From positions 620,001 to 684,000 of the forward strand of contig NZ_CP007770.1 of assembly GCF_000816185.1 (NCBI RefSeq): a stretch of 64,000 bases of DNA, given 5' to 3'. The first letter of the stretch is position 1, and the number at the start of each line of letters is the position of its first letter. The translations under genes and the position numbers were made by a program. Source of the DNA: Campylobacter insulaenigrae NCTC 12927. GTDB lineage: Bacteria > Campylobacterota > Campylobacteria > Campylobacterales > Campylobacteraceae. The notes under the pieces were generated by a model, which was not told the origin of the DNA, did not search any database, and was given only the letters and a program-made list of their open reading frames with translations. Below are positions 37,149 through 46,798 of the stretch, in pieces.

Positions 37149-37862
37149 CTAACTTAAAATTCTTTTTAATACTTCTTCATATGCCATTTTTACATTTCCA
37201 AGATCTTGTCTAAAACGATCTTTATCTAATTTTTCATTAGTTTTACTATCCCAAAATCTACAACTATCAGGACTAATTTCATCAGCTAAAATCATATTTC
37301 CATCACTGTCAATTCCAAATTCCAATTTAAAATCAATAAGTCTCAATCCTTTGGAATTAAAAAAATTAACTAAAATAGTGTTAATTTGTCTTGCTATTTT
37401 TTTGATGAGTTCTAAATCTTTTTCATTTTTCACTAAATTTAAAATTAAACAGTGTTCATCATTGATAAGAGGATCTCCTAACTCATCGTTTTTGTAACAA
37501 AATTCTACTACCGAAAACGGCAAAATTGTCCCCTCTTGAATTCCCAATCTCTTAGTAAGAGATCCAGTTGCAACATTTCTTGTAATAACTTCAATAGGAA
37601 TAATCTGACATTTTTTTACAACTTGTTCTTTTTCACTAATGGTCTCAACCAAATGCGTTTTAATGCCTTCTTTTTCTAAAAGATGAAAGATTTCAGTGCT
37701 AATCTTACAATTTAATGCACCTTTTCCTGCTTCACTACCTTTTTTTTCAGCATTAAAAGCAGTAAGATCATCTTTAAATTCTGTGATGAGAAGATTATCA
37801 TCATCAGTATTAAACATTTTTTTGCCTTTTCCTTCATATAGAAGATTTAATTTTTTTGCCAT
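37149..37862 (-). CDS. purC: SAICAR synthase PurC
   Basis: PurC condenses CAIR with aspartate using ATP in purine synthesis. Visible motifs are [11 protein letters not shown] at the N-terminus, [11 protein letters not shown] near residue 93, LIDFKLEFG near 176 and the signature [13 protein letters not shown] near 193. The start is best placed at ATG 37862: GGAG stands 7 nt upstream, whereas the earlier ATG 37868 overlaps the ctpA stop and is only 1 nt from the binding site. The length is about 237 residues. Confidence 0.96.
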   Translation of the reverse strand: MAKKLNLLYEGKGKKMFNTDDDNLLITEFKDDLTAFNAEKKGSEAGKGALNCKISTEIFHLLEKEGIKTHLVETISEKEQVVKKCQIIPIEVITRNVATGSLTKRLGIQEGTILPFSVVEFCYKNDELGDPLINDEHCLILNLVKNEKDLELIKKIARQINTILVNFFNSKGLRLIDFKLEFGIDSDGNMILADEISPDSCRFWDSKTNEKLDKDRFRQDLGNVKMAYEEVLKRILS

Positions 37863-37864
37863 GA

Positions 37865-39178
37865 TCATTCTCCTTTTGTGATGTTTAAAATTTTAATGGT
37901 ATCTATTGCTGTTTTTAATTGTATGTCATTGTTAATTTGTTCTTTATTAATGATATTTTTATCTTCTTTGTTTTCTTTTTTACTTTCATTTCCCATTTTA
38001 TCAAGTTCAGCTTGCAAGTGTTTTTTTAAATCAGCTTCTTTGATTTCAAAACCGTGATTTTCTTCTTTGCTAACTTTTCCAGGAAAAACTTCTACATCAG
38101 GATTAACTCCTATTGCTTGAATTGTTCTACCGCTTGGAAGATAGTATTTTGCTATAGTGAGTCTAAGACCTTCGTTACCTTTTTCATCCATAGGTAAAAT
38201 AAGCTGAACACTTCCTTTCCCAAATGTTTTTTCACCAACTATAATAGCACGCTTAAAATCTTGCAAAGCTCCGCTTACAATTTCACTTGCACTTGCACTT
38301 CCTCCATTAACAAGTACAACCAAAGGTGCATCAGATATTTTTTTATCTGCAATTGCTTTGAATTGGGTATTCTCACTTTCTATTTTTCCTTTTTGGGAAA
38401 CAATTACACCTTTATCTACAAACAGATTTACTAAACCCACTGCTTGATTTAAAATTCCTCCAGGATTTGTTCTAAGATCTAGTATAATTCCCTTAGTTTT
38501 AGGATGTTTTTTTATAGCTTTACTAACTTCACTAACGACATTTTTATCAAAATTTGTTACTCTAATATAAAGTAAATTTTCACCTTCTATTGTTTTGCTA
38601 TAAACACTATCAACTTTAATAATATCTCTTTTAAGATTCACATCAAAAGGTTTATTTTCTCCTTTTCTGTAAATGGTTAGAGTAACTTTTGTTTTAGGTT
38701 CTCCTCGCATCTTTGATACAGCCTCATTGAGTGTCATGCCTAATGTTGATTCGTTATTAATTCTTAAGATAATATCATCAGTTTTTATACCAGCTTTATC
38801 AGCAGGGCTACCTTCTATTGGTGCTACGACACTGATTGCTCCATCTTTTTGAGTGATAGTAAAGCCTAATCCTCCAAATTCTCCATTGGTTTGTTCTTTT
38901 AATTCTTTATAATCCTTGTCATTTAAAAAAGATGAATGTGCATCTAAATTAGTTAACAATCCAGCAATTGATTTATCTACTAAATCTGTATAATTAACAT
39001 CATCAACATAGTATTGTTCTATAATAGACATAGTTCTTGTCAATTTAGATAAAGCTTCGATCTTTTTCTCAGCTTCGCTAGAGGGAGTATTTTTAGCTTG
39101 TAAATTTGTAAAAATAAATGAAGCTGCAAATAAACTGCATAAACTTGCCGCAATGATAATATTTCTTTTTGTTTTCAA
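37865..39178 (-). CDS. ctpA: C-terminal processing protease (CtpA/Prc family)
   Basis: An S41 protease, 437 residues, exported through an N-terminal signal (about residues 1-28) to the periplasm. A PDZ domain ([13 protein letters not shown] near residue 98) precedes the catalytic Ser-Lys dyad: Ser in [12 protein letters not shown] near residue 290 and Lys in [12 protein letters not shown] near 317. It cleaves C-termini of periplasmic proteins, often cell-wall hydrolases. The start is TTG 39178 with TGGAG 7 nt upstream. The gene heads the leftward nine-gene run to the rhodanese gene. Confidence 0.94.
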   Translation of the reverse strand: MKTKRNIIIAASLCSLFAASFIFTNLQAKNTPSSEAEKKIEALSKLTRTMSIIEQYYVDDVNYTDLVDKSIAGLLTNLDAHSSFLNDKDYKELKEQTNGEFGGLGFTITQKDGAISVVAPIEGSPADKAGIKTDDIILRINNESTLGMTLNEAVSKMRGEPKTKVTLTIYRKGENKPFDVNLKRDIIKVDSVYSKTIEGENLLYIRVTNFDKNVVSEVSKAIKKHPKTKGIILDLRTNPGGILNQAVGLVNLFVDKGVIVSQKGKIESENTQFKAIADKKISDAPLVVLVNGGSASASEIVSGALQDFKRAIIVGEKTFGKGSVQLILPMDEKGNEGLRLTIAKYYLPSGRTIQAIGVNPDVEVFPGKVSKEENHGFEIKEADLKKHLQAELDKMGNESKKENKEDKNIINKEQINNDIQLKTAIDTIKILNITKGE

Positions 39179-39319
39179 AGGAGAGCTCCAAAAAATTAAT
39201 GATTTAAAATAAATATATAATTTTAGTAATTTTTGCTTAAAAAATTGTAAATACCCGTAATATTTTTAGATATATAATCGTTCAATATAAAGAAAATTTA
39301 ATAAAAATAACTAAATAAA

Positions 39320-39340
39320 CTTGACAATAATAGACTAAAG
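39320..39340 (+). promoter_or_regulatory. HspR-like operator (HAIR element) at the clpB promoter
   Basis: CTTGACA-N7-ACTAAAG matches 11 of 14 defined positions of the HAIR consensus CTTGAGT-N7-ACTCAAG bound by the repressor HspR. It overlaps the -35 box (TTGACA, 39321-39326), the expected place for repression. HspR control of clpB is established in C. jejuni; binding here is inferred. Confidence 0.7.
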
Positions 39341-39349
39341 TTATATAAT
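39321..39349 (+). promoter_or_regulatory. sigma-70 promoter of clpB
   Basis: A consensus -35 TTGACA (39321-39326) and -10 TATAAT (39344-39349) are 17 bp apart, unusually good for a genus that mostly lacks -35 boxes. The start codon ATG 39385 follows with AAGGAG 6 nt upstream of it. A second TATAAT at 39273-39278 is less convincing. Confidence 0.75.
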
Positions 39350-39384
39350 GTAAACAATATTAATATTAAAATAAGGAGATTGAT

Positions 39385-41970
39385 ATGGCAAATATACAAG
39401 ATTTTTTAACTGATACCATGGTATCAAATATAGAAAGTGCAATATCATTAGCTATACATAGTAAAAATAATGAAATAAAACCTTTGCATTTATTATGGGC
39501 TTTAAGTGTTGATAGCTCTAGTTTATTAAATCAAGCATTTAATAAATTAAATGTTTCTAAAGAAGCTGTTGAATTGGAAATTAAAAGTAAAATTTCAAAT
39601 TTACCAACTAGCTCAAATGTTAATAAAGATAATATTAAATTTTCTAATGAATTCATAAATTCATTAGAAAAAGCTAAAGGTTTAGCTTTACAAAATAGTG
39701 ATAATTATCTTGCTGTTGATATGTGGCTAATATCAGAAGTTAATAACAATACTGCCATAAAAGATATATTAGCCAAATTTATAGATTTGAATGAATTGAA
39801 AAAAGAATTAGAATATATGCGTGCTGGTAATAAGATTGATAATAAAACAAGTGATGAGACATTAGATTCTTTGTCTAAATTTGGTATAGACTTAACACAA
39901 AAGGCCATAAATGGAGAACTTGATCCTGTAATAGGAAGAGAAGAAGAAATTCAGCGTTTGATGCAAATTTTAATTAGAAAAACAAAAAATAATCCTATTT
40001 TACTAGGAGAACCTGGAGTTGGAAAAACTGCCGTTGTAGAAGCTTTAGCGCAAAGAATCGTAAAAAATGATGTGCCAACCACTTTGCAAAATAAAAAACT
40101 TGTAGTACTAGATATGAGTGCATTAATAGCTGGAGCAAAATATAGAGGAGAATTTGAGGATAGATTAAAAGCTGTTGTAAAAGAAGTAATTAAACATAAA
40201 AATATAATTTTATTTATAGATGAAATTCACACTATAGTTGGTGCTGGAGCTAGCGAGGGAAGTATGGACGCAGCAAATATACTAAAACCAGCTTTAGCAA
40301 GAGGAGAACTGCATACTATAGGAGCTACAACTTTGAAAGAATATAGAAAATATTTTGAAAAAGATGCTGCGTTGCAAAGAAGATTTCAACCAATACAAGT
40401 GAATGAGCCTAATGTAAATGAAGCTTTAGCTATGTTGCGAGGTGTAAAAGAAAAGCTTGAAATTCATCATAATGTTACCATTAATGATAGTGCTTTGGTA
40501 GCAGCTGTTAAATTATCTAAACGCTATATAGCAAATAGATTTTTACCTGATAAAGCAATAGATTTAATAGATGAAGCAGCAGCTGAGCTTAAAATGCAAA
40601 TAGAAAGCGAGCCTAATTCTTTAAGAAAAGTGAGAAAAGACATAGAGAGTTTAGAGGTGGAGAATGAAGCTTTAAAAATGGAAAAAAATGAAGCTAATTT
40701 CAAAAGATTAGAAGAAATTAAAAAAGAGTTAGCAAATTTAAAAGAAGAGCAAGCTAAACTTAATTCTCAATTTGAAAATGAAAAAAATGTTTTTAATATG
40801 ATCAGTCAGAAGAAAAAAGATATTGACAGCTTAAAAAATGAGGCAATTTTTGCTAAAAACAAAGGAGATTTTCAAAAAGCAGCTGAAATTGAATACGGAA
40901 GAATACCAGAATGTGAAAAAGAGGTGATAAATTTAGAAGATAAATGGAAACAAATGACCGAAGAAGGAGTTTTATTAAAAAATCAAGTAGATGAAGATTT
41001 AGTTGCTGGAATTTTAAGTAAATGGACAGGTATTAGTGTGCAAAAAATGCTTACTTCTGAAAAACAAAAATTTCTTCATATACAAGATTATTTAAAGGAA
41101 AATGTTATCGGGCAAGATGAGGCTTTAAATGCTTTGGCAAAAGCAATAAAACGCAACAAGGCAGGACTTAATCAGGCAAATAAACCTATAGGTAGTTTTT
41201 TGTTTTTAGGACCAACTGGTGTGGGCAAAACAGAAAGTGCCAAAGCTTTAGCTAGGTTTTTGTTTGATGATGAAAAGGCTATGATACGTTTTGATATGAG
41301 TGAATTTATGGAAAAGCATAGTGTATCTAGACTTTTAGGAGCTCCTCCAGGATATATTGGGCATGAAGAAGGCGGTGAATTAACAGAAGCTGTGCGTAGA
41401 AAACCATATAGTGTAGTTTTGTTTGATGAAGTAGAAAAGGCTCATAAAGATGTTTTTAATATACTTTTAGGAATTTTAGATGATGGTAGAGCTACTGATA
41501 GCAAGGGTGTTGTAGTTGATTTTACTAATACAATTATTATACTTACTTCAAATATAGGTGCAAATTTAATCACTACTTTGAAGGGGCAAGAAAAAGATAG
41601 TGCATTAAAAGTTGCCTTAAAAGAATTTTTTAGACCTGAATTTTTAAATCGCTTAGATGATATTATAACTTTTAATCCTTTAGGGATAAAAGAAGCTGAA
41701 ATGATAGTTAAACTTTTATTTAAATCTTTGCAAAAAAATCTTGAGAACAGGGGTATTAAGATACATTTAAGTTTAGAGGCAACTAAATTCATAGCGCAAG
41801 TTGGATTTGATGAGGAATTTGGCGCTAGACCATTGAAGCGTGCTTTGTATGATTTAGTTGAAGATAAATTAAGTGATATGATTTTAGCTGATGAATTAAA
41901 TGAAGGTGATGAACTAATCATTGATTTATATAATAATGAGCTTAATATTCTCAAAAATAAGCAAGCATAA
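39385..41970 (+). CDS. clpB: disaggregase chaperone ClpB
   Basis: ClpB is the Hsp104-type hexameric disaggregase that works with DnaK. The N-domain (1-140), the first AAA module ([15 protein letters not shown] near residue 208), the coiled-coil middle domain (about 400-520) and the second AAA module ([15 protein letters not shown] near 609) are in order, and [10 protein letters not shown] and [13 protein letters not shown] are typical of ClpB. The length of 861 residues is full. The gene has its own promoter with an HspR-like operator and ends in a strong terminator, so it is monocistronic. Confidence 0.97.
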   Translation: MANIQDFLTDTMVSNIESAISLAIHSKNNEIKPLHLLWALSVDSSSLLNQAFNKLNVSKEAVELEIKSKISNLPTSSNVNKDNIKFSNEFINSLEKAKGLALQNSDNYLAVDMWLISEVNNNTAIKDILAKFIDLNELKKELEYMRAGNKIDNKTSDETLDSLSKFGIDLTQKAINGELDPVIGREEEIQRLMQILIRKTKNNPILLGEPGVGKTAVVEALAQRIVKNDVPTTLQNKKLVVLDMSALIAGAKYRGEFEDRLKAVVKEVIKHKNIILFIDEIHTIVGAGASEGSMDAANILKPALARGELHTIGATTLKEYRKYFEKDAALQRRFQPIQVNEPNVNEALAMLRGVKEKLEIHHNVTINDSALVAAVKLSKRYIANRFLPDKAIDLIDEAAAELKMQIESEPNSLRKVRKDIESLEVENEALKMEKNEANFKRLEEIKKELANLKEEQAKLNSQFENEKNVFNMISQKKKDIDSLKNEAIFAKNKGDFQKAAEIEYGRIPECEKEVINLEDKWKQMTEEGVLLKNQVDEDLVAGILSKWTGISVQKMLTSEKQKFLHIQDYLKENVIGQDEALNALAKAIKRNKAGLNQANKPIGSFLFLGPTGVGKTESAKALARFLFDDEKAMIRFDMSEFMEKHSVSRLLGAPPGYIGHEEGGELTEAVRRKPYSVVLFDEVEKAHKDVFNILLGILDDGRATDSKGVVVDFTNTIIILTSNIGANLITTLKGQEKDSALKVALKEFFRPEFLNRLDDIITFNPLGIKEAEMIVKLLFKSLQKNLENRGIKIHLSLEATKFIAQVGFDEEFGARPLKRALYDLVEDKLSDMILADELNEGDELIIDLYNNELNILKNKQA

Positions 41971-41990
41971 GCTTGCTTATTTATATTTTT
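41955..41990 (+). terminator. intrinsic terminator of clpB
   Basis: AAATAAGCAAGC / GCTTGCTTATTT form a 12-bp stem with an ATAA loop, followed by ATATTTTT. The stem overlaps the clpB stop codon. Confidence 0.85.
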
Positions 41991-42086
41991 AAGATTAAAA
42001 ATATCTTATTATCATTTAATTGTAAACATAAAGTATCATTTTTTATATTTTTTATATTTTTTATAAATTCTTAACATTTATTATCT

Positions 42087-42092
42087 TACAAT
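42087..42092 (+). promoter_or_regulatory. possible -10 box of the hydABCD operon
   Basis: TTACAATC (TACAAT at 42087-42092) lies 33 nt before ATG 42126 in an AT-rich 155-nt leader, with AAGGAAAA as ribosome binding site. The hexamer is only moderately good; no regulator site is recognised. Confidence 0.35.
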
Positions 42093-42125
42093 CTCAAGTA
42101 GATATTTTATTTTTAAGGAAAACAA

Positions 42126-43265
42126 ATGAGTGATTTAGATATTTTTAATCGCCGTTTAGATGAATTAGAAAAACTTCCTCTTTTGAAAAATGAGATTTCC
42201 ATATCTAAAGCTTTAGAACAATCTGGTTTTTCAAGAAGAGATTTTATGAAATGGGCCGGTGCTATGACGGCCTTTTTGGCTTTGCCTGCTAGTTTTACTC
42301 CAGTGGTTGCAAGGGCGGCAGAGCTTAGTGATAGACTTCCTGTAATTTGGCTTCATATGGCAGAATGCACAGGCTGTTCTGAGAGTTTATTAAGAAGTGA
42401 TGCGCCAAGTATTGATAGTTTAATTTTTGATCATATTTCTTTAGAATATCATGAAACTATTATGAATGCTGCTGGTTGGCAAGCTGAACACAATCTTCAA
42501 TCAGCTATGGAAAAATATAAAGGTAGATATATTTTAATGGTTGAAGGTGGAATTCCAACGGGAAATACAGAAAACTTTTTAACTATAGGACCACATGGTA
42601 AAACAGGAAAACAAATAGCCTTAGAAGCCTGTGATAATGCTTTAGCTATTTTTGCTATAGGTACATGTTCGTCTTTTGGTGGTATTCAGGCAGCGAGGCC
42701 TAATCCTAGTAATGCAGTAAGTTTAAATAAAATTACAAAAAAAACAGTAATTAATGTTCCTGGTTGTCCACCAAGTGAAAAAAATATAGTGGGCAATGTG
42801 ATTCATTACATATTATATCAAACATTACCTGCACTTGATGCGTATAATCGTCCAAAATGGGCCTATGGACTTAGAATTCATGATCTTTGTGAAAGAAGAG
42901 GTCGTTTTGATGCTGGTGAATTTGTGCAACAATTTGGTGATGAAGGTGCAAAAAAAGGATATTGTTTATATAAAGTTGGCTGTAAGGGACCATATACTTT
43001 TAATAATTGCTCAAGAGAAAGATTTAATCAGCATACTTCTTGGCCTATACAGGCAGGACATGGATGTATAGGATGCTCAGAACCTGATTTTTGGGATACA
43101 ATGGGACCTTTTGAAGAAGTTATGGCTGGAAGGTTATTTGATACCGTATATGGCTTAGGTGCTGATAATATTTCAGATAAGATTGGTATAGGGGTATTGT
43201 GTGTAACTGGCGTCGCAGTTGCTGCTCATGCTGTTATTGCTTCATTGGAAAAAAATAAGGATTAA
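42126..43265 (+). CDS. hydA: Ni-Fe hydrogenase small subunit
   Basis: The 379-residue small subunit carries the Fe-S clusters that pass electrons from the Ni-Fe site to cytochrome b. A Tat signal SRRDFMKWAGAM (near residue 35) with a hydrophobic stretch after it indicates export of the folded HydAB dimer. Cluster ligands include AECTGCSES near residue 77, GTCSSFGG, VPGCPPSEKN and GHGCIGCSEPDFW. A C-terminal hydrophobic helix (about 345-370) anchors it to the membrane. hydB starts 2 nt later. Confidence 0.96.
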   Translation: MSDLDIFNRRLDELEKLPLLKNEISISKALEQSGFSRRDFMKWAGAMTAFLALPASFTPVVARAAELSDRLPVIWLHMAECTGCSESLLRSDAPSIDSLIFDHISLEYHETIMNAAGWQAEHNLQSAMEKYKGRYILMVEGGIPTGNTENFLTIGPHGKTGKQIALEACDNALAIFAIGTCSSFGGIQAARPNPSNAVSLNKITKKTVINVPGCPPSEKNIVGNVIHYILYQTLPALDAYNRPKWAYGLRIHDLCERRGRFDAGEFVQQFGDEGAKKGYCLYKVGCKGPYTFNNCSRERFNQHTSWPIQAGHGCIGCSEPDFWDTMGPFEEVMAGRLFDTVYGLGADNISDKIGIGVLCVTGVAVAAHAVIASLEKNKD

Positions 43266-43267
43266 TA

Positions 43268-44983
43268 ATGTCAAAAAAAATTATCATCGACCCGCTTACT
43301 AGAATTGAAGGACATTTAAGAGTTGAAGTGATTGTAGATGACAATAATGTTATCAAAGAAGCTTATTCAGGTTCCACATTATGGAGGGGTTTAGAAACAA
43401 TTGTAAAGGGTAGAGATCCTAGAGATGCAGGTTTTTTAACCCAAAGAATTTGTGGTGTTTGTACATTTTCACATTATAGAGCAGGAATTATAGCTGTAGA
43501 AAATGCCTTAGGAATTACTCCTCCTTTAAATGCGATATTAACCAGAACTTTGATGAATGCAGCACTATATTTGCATGATCATGTGGTACATTTTTATCAA
43601 CTTCATGGTTTGGATTTTGTTGATGTTGTAAGTGCTTTAAGTGCTGATGTAAAAAAAGCAAGTGATGAGGCTTTTAAATATACAGATATTCCGTATGCAA
43701 CTGGAGCAGACAAGCTTTTAGAGGTGCAGCAAAAATTAAAAACTTTTGTGGATAAGGGTAATCTTGGTCCATTTGCTAATGCTTATTATGGGCATCCAAC
43801 TTATCGTTTTACACCAGAACAAAATTTAATTGCGTTGTCTCATTATTTAGAGTGTTTAAGAATTCAAAGAGTTATTGCTCAAGCTATGGCTATATTTGGA
43901 GCTAAAAATCCTCATCCACAGAGTTTAACTGTAGGTGGAGTTACTTGTGTTATGGATCTTTTAAATCCATCTAGGATGGCTGAATATATGACAAAATTTC
44001 AAGAAGTAGCTGATTTTGTTAATCGTGCTTATTATCCAGATTTAATTATGGCTGCTAAGGCTTATTCTCAAGAAGCAAGTGTATTAAATGATGTAGGTGT
44101 AAATAATTTTTACACAGAAAGAGAATTTCAAATTTCTAAAGATGAGTGGTTATTTGAAGGTGGAATTATTAAAAATGGTGATTTAAGTAAAGTTGAAGAG
44201 GTTGACGAAGAAAAAATTACTGAAGAAGCTACTAGATCTTGGTATGCTGATAATGAGCCGCTTCATCCTTATGATGGTAAAACAAATCCAAATTATACAG
44301 GTTTAGTAGACGGAGAAAGTATTGACGATAAAGGGAATCAAGTTCATAGCAAGGTATTTGATACAAAAGGTAAATATAGCTGGATTAAAGCTCCAAGATA
44401 TGAGAATTTACCAATGCAAGTTGGTCCATTAGCAAATATGTTGGTTAATTATGCAAAAGGTAATCAATTAGTAGTAGAGGCAACTGACGCATTTTTGAAA
44501 GCAAGTGGTTTACCGCTTAATGCATTAATGAGTACTTTGGGTAGAACAGGGGCAAGAGCTATTGAAGCAAAAATTATTTCTGATAATGGATTAAGAGCTT
44601 TTAATTCTTTAGTTGAAAATCTAAAATCAGATGAAAATACTTGTGCTACTTATATGATTGATAAAAATAAAGAATATAAGGGTAGATTTATGGGTAGTGC
44701 TCCTCGTGGCGCGTTGAGTCATTGGTGTAGAATTAAAGATGGTGTTATTGAAAATTGGCAAGCTGTTGTTCCATCTACCTGGAATGCAAGCCCAAAAGAC
44801 TCTAATGGAATAGGTGGAAGTTATGAGCAATGTCTTATTGGTACAAAATTAGCTGATGTCAAACAACCTTTAGAAGTAATTAGGGCAATACATTCTTATG
44901 ATCCTTGTATTGCTTGTGCGGTGCATGTGATGGATACTAAGGGTAATAATCTTAGTGAGTACAAAGTAAATGTAAATTTATAA
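43268..44983 (+). CDS. hydB: Ni-Fe hydrogenase large subunit
   Basis: The 571-residue large subunit holds the Ni-Fe active site that oxidises H2 in the periplasm. The N-terminal L1 motif RICGVCTFSHY (near residue 61) and the C-terminal L2 motif DPCIACAVH supply the four metal-binding cysteines. About 18 residues follow the final His and should be removed by HydD after nickel insertion. The protein has no signal of its own and is exported with HydA. H2 is a major electron donor for Campylobacter in the gut. Confidence 0.97.
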   Translation: MSKKIIIDPLTRIEGHLRVEVIVDDNNVIKEAYSGSTLWRGLETIVKGRDPRDAGFLTQRICGVCTFSHYRAGIIAVENALGITPPLNAILTRTLMNAALYLHDHVVHFYQLHGLDFVDVVSALSADVKKASDEAFKYTDIPYATGADKLLEVQQKLKTFVDKGNLGPFANAYYGHPTYRFTPEQNLIALSHYLECLRIQRVIAQAMAIFGAKNPHPQSLTVGGVTCVMDLLNPSRMAEYMTKFQEVADFVNRAYYPDLIMAAKAYSQEASVLNDVGVNNFYTEREFQISKDEWLFEGGIIKNGDLSKVEEVDEEKITEEATRSWYADNEPLHPYDGKTNPNYTGLVDGESIDDKGNQVHSKVFDTKGKYSWIKAPRYENLPMQVGPLANMLVNYAKGNQLVVEATDAFLKASGLPLNALMSTLGRTGARAIEAKIISDNGLRAFNSLVENLKSDENTCATYMIDKNKEYKGRFMGSAPRGALSHWCRIKDGVIENWQAVVPSTWNASPKDSNGIGGSYEQCLIGTKLADVKQPLEVIRAIHSYDPCIACAVHVMDTKGNNLSEYKVNVNL

Positions 44984-44998
44984 GAAAAGGATTTTAGC

Positions 44999-45691
44999 AT
45001 GGATTCTAAATACTCCTTGAAATCAAATAGAAAAGCAGAATACGAATTTAGTATTGGTCTTCGTTTTACGCATTGGATAAGAGCTATTGCGATTGTGATT
45101 TTAGTGGGAACTGGATATTACATTTCTTATGTATTTCAATCTCCTTCTATATCATCAGAACCAACTTTATTCATGCAGGCAAAATATCGTATGGTGCATC
45201 AAATTTTTGGTTTTATATTAATTGCATGTATAATTTTTAAAACTTATTTATTCTTTTGCGATGCTAAAAGTTTTGGAGAAAGAAAGAGTATTAAAGATAT
45301 TTTTAATATTAAGATATGGGTGGAGCAAATTAAATTTTATATTTTCTTAGGTAAGCATCCAAAATTGCAAGGGGTATATAATCCTTTGCAATTTGTAACA
45401 TATCTTTTCTTTTATTTTGTTATATTTGGAATTATTTTAACAGGATTAATTCTATATATGAATGTTTATCACGAAGGTTTAGGTGGTTTTTTATATAGTA
45501 TATTAAAGCCAATTGAAGCGATGCTGGGTGGTTTAGCTGATGTTAGAACTTATCACAGAGTTTTAATGTGGGTTATATTGATTTTTATTCCGATTCATAT
45601 TTACATGGCTGTATTTAATGCAGTAAAAGGTAAAGATGGAGCTTTAGATGCTATTTTTAGTGGTTATAAATTTGTAAAAGAAAATCATTGA
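44999..45691 (+). CDS. hydC: hydrogenase cytochrome b subunit
   Basis: The 230-residue membrane subunit takes electrons from HydAB to menaquinone. About four to five hydrophobic helices are visible, with histidines suited to heme b binding in FTHWIRA (near residue 24), MVHQIFGF (near 65) and helix 4 (YHRVLMWVILIFIPIHIY near 186). It follows hydB by 15 nt and overlaps hydD by 4 nt. The menaquinone it reduces is made by the route that includes mqnC in this window. Confidence 0.93.
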   Translation: MDSKYSLKSNRKAEYEFSIGLRFTHWIRAIAIVILVGTGYYISYVFQSPSISSEPTLFMQAKYRMVHQIFGFILIACIIFKTYLFFCDAKSFGERKSIKDIFNIKIWVEQIKFYIFLGKHPKLQGVYNPLQFVTYLFFYFVIFGIILTGLILYMNVYHEGLGGFLYSILKPIEAMLGGLADVRTYHRVLMWVILIFIPIHIYMAVFNAVKGKDGALDAIFSGYKFVKENH

Positions 45692-46221
45692 AGATATTAG
45701 TTCTTGGAATTGGAAATATTATGTTTGCAGATGAAGGTTTAGGCGTTCATCTTTGCAAACTTTTAGAAAAAAATTATAGTTTTCATCATGATATAGATAG
45801 TGTTGATTTTGTTGATGGTGGAACTTTAGCATTACAACTGAGCTATATTATCGCTCAATATGATGAAATGGTAGTGATTGACTGTATTGCAGCTGATGAT
45901 GCACAAATAGGAGATATTTTCTTCTTTTCTTATGAAGCTATGCCAAAAAAGGTCAACTGGAGTGGTAGTGCTCATGAGGTTGAAATGCTTCAAACATTAC
46001 AATATATGGAATTGATGGGAGATCTTCCTAAAACTAAAATTTTAGCTTGTGTCCCTAAACGCATAGAACCACTAAGTTTTAATCTTTCTAATGAAATTTT
46101 GCCTTCTTTAAATAAGATGGAAAAAATTTTAATAAACTTTTTTATAGATAAAGGCTTTGTTTGTAAAAAAATTGCAGATTATAAAATTGAAGAACTTGCG
46201 CTAAATTCATATAAAAATTAA
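45688..46221 (+). CDS. hydD: hydrogenase maturation endopeptidase
   Basis: HydD is a HyaD/HybD-type protease that trims the C-terminus of HydB once nickel is in place. Probable nickel ligands are in FADEGLGVHL (Glu near residue 15), VVIDCIAADD (Asp near 66) and SAHEVEM (His near 92). The length is 177 residues. The start is TTG 45688, overlapping the hydC stop by 4 nt. The hyp accessory genes are not in this window. Confidence 0.92.
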   Translation: MKILVLGIGNIMFADEGLGVHLCKLLEKNYSFHHDIDSVDFVDGGTLALQLSYIIAQYDEMVVIDCIAADDAQIGDIFFFSYEAMPKKVNWSGSAHEVEMLQTLQYMELMGDLPKTKILACVPKRIEPLSFNLSNEILPSLNKMEKILINFFIDKGFVCKKIADYKIEELALNSYKN

Positions 46222-46252
46222 TATCAAGCTTTTTAAGCTTGATATTAATTTT
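46214..46252. terminator. long convergent hairpin after hydD
   Basis: An 18-bp perfect stem (AATTAATATCAAGCTT and its complement at the core) with a 3-nt TTT loop begins in the last codons of hydD and ends at the stop codon of the convergent PepSY-like gene. It is a likely bidirectional terminator. Confidence 0.8.
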
Positions 46253-46673
46253 AATCGTCAAGTTTTTGTCCTAAAAAATTGCCATTAGCGTCAATATAAA
46301 TTTCCATCATATTATTTAGTTTAAATTTAAATCCTTGTACTTCTTTTTCTGCTTTGATAATATTTGCATTAGGATGCATTTTTTTAATTGTTTTTAAAAT
46401 ATTTTGATTCAAAAAAGAAGTATTCATAGGATTGTATTTTGAATCTATCTCTTTCCAATCACCATTAGAAAAAAATTCAAGTTCAGTACCATTATCTAAA
46501 TAAACATCAAAACTATCAATATCTTGTTTTACTAACGTAATATTGGCATTTGAAAAATATTGCTTTATAAATGATTTTGAATTTTCTGGGAGAGCGTTTT
46601 CTCCTACAATCATATCTTTTGCAAAGATAACACTTGTTAACATTAGAGCCGATAAAATTAATTTTACCTTCAT
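46251..46673 (-). CDS. secreted PepSY-like protein
   Basis: The 140-residue product has a signal peptide (MKVKLILSALMLTSVIFAK) and two related segments of about 55 residues, each with a helix (NSKSFIKQYFSNANI and NILKTIKKMHPNANI) followed by a beta hairpin. This is the pattern of the PepSY-like family (Pfam Putative beta-lactamase-inhibitor-like PepSY). The function is unknown; many such proteins sit in the periplasm of host-associated bacteria. It is a single gene, divergent from gltX. Confidence 0.75.
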   Translation of the reverse strand: MKVKLILSALMLTSVIFAKDMIVGENALPENSKSFIKQYFSNANITLVKQDIDSFDVYLDNGTELEFFSNGDWKEIDSKYNPMNTSFLNQNILKTIKKMHPNANIIKAEKEVQGFKFKLNNMMEIYIDANGNFLGQKLDD

Positions 46674-46763
46674 TTTTAATCCTTTTTTTGTTATTTTGTT
46701 CTAGAAATAATATTCTATTAGAGTAAATTTTAGTGAACTTAAAAAATAGTAAGTATTTCATTG

Positions 46764-46769
46764 TATAAT
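46764..46769 (+). promoter_or_regulatory. -10 box of gltX
   Basis: TTGTATAATTTC with TATAAT at 46764-46769, 29 nt before ATG 46799; AAAAGGAAAA is the ribosome binding site. Confidence 0.55.
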
Positions 46770-46798
46770 TTCAAAAAACTTATATAAAAGGAAAATTA

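Noticed and set aside
41442-41954. 170-residue leftward frame inside clpB
   Set aside because: It mirrors the second AAA domain of clpB on the opposite strand; Ser/Lys-rich composition is typical of antisense reading of AT-rich genes.
46516-46761. 81-residue frame overlapping the PepSY-like gene on the same strand
   Set aside because: It is a frame-shifted reading of the PepSY-like gene and its promoter region; the product is basic and low in complexity, without a signal or motif.
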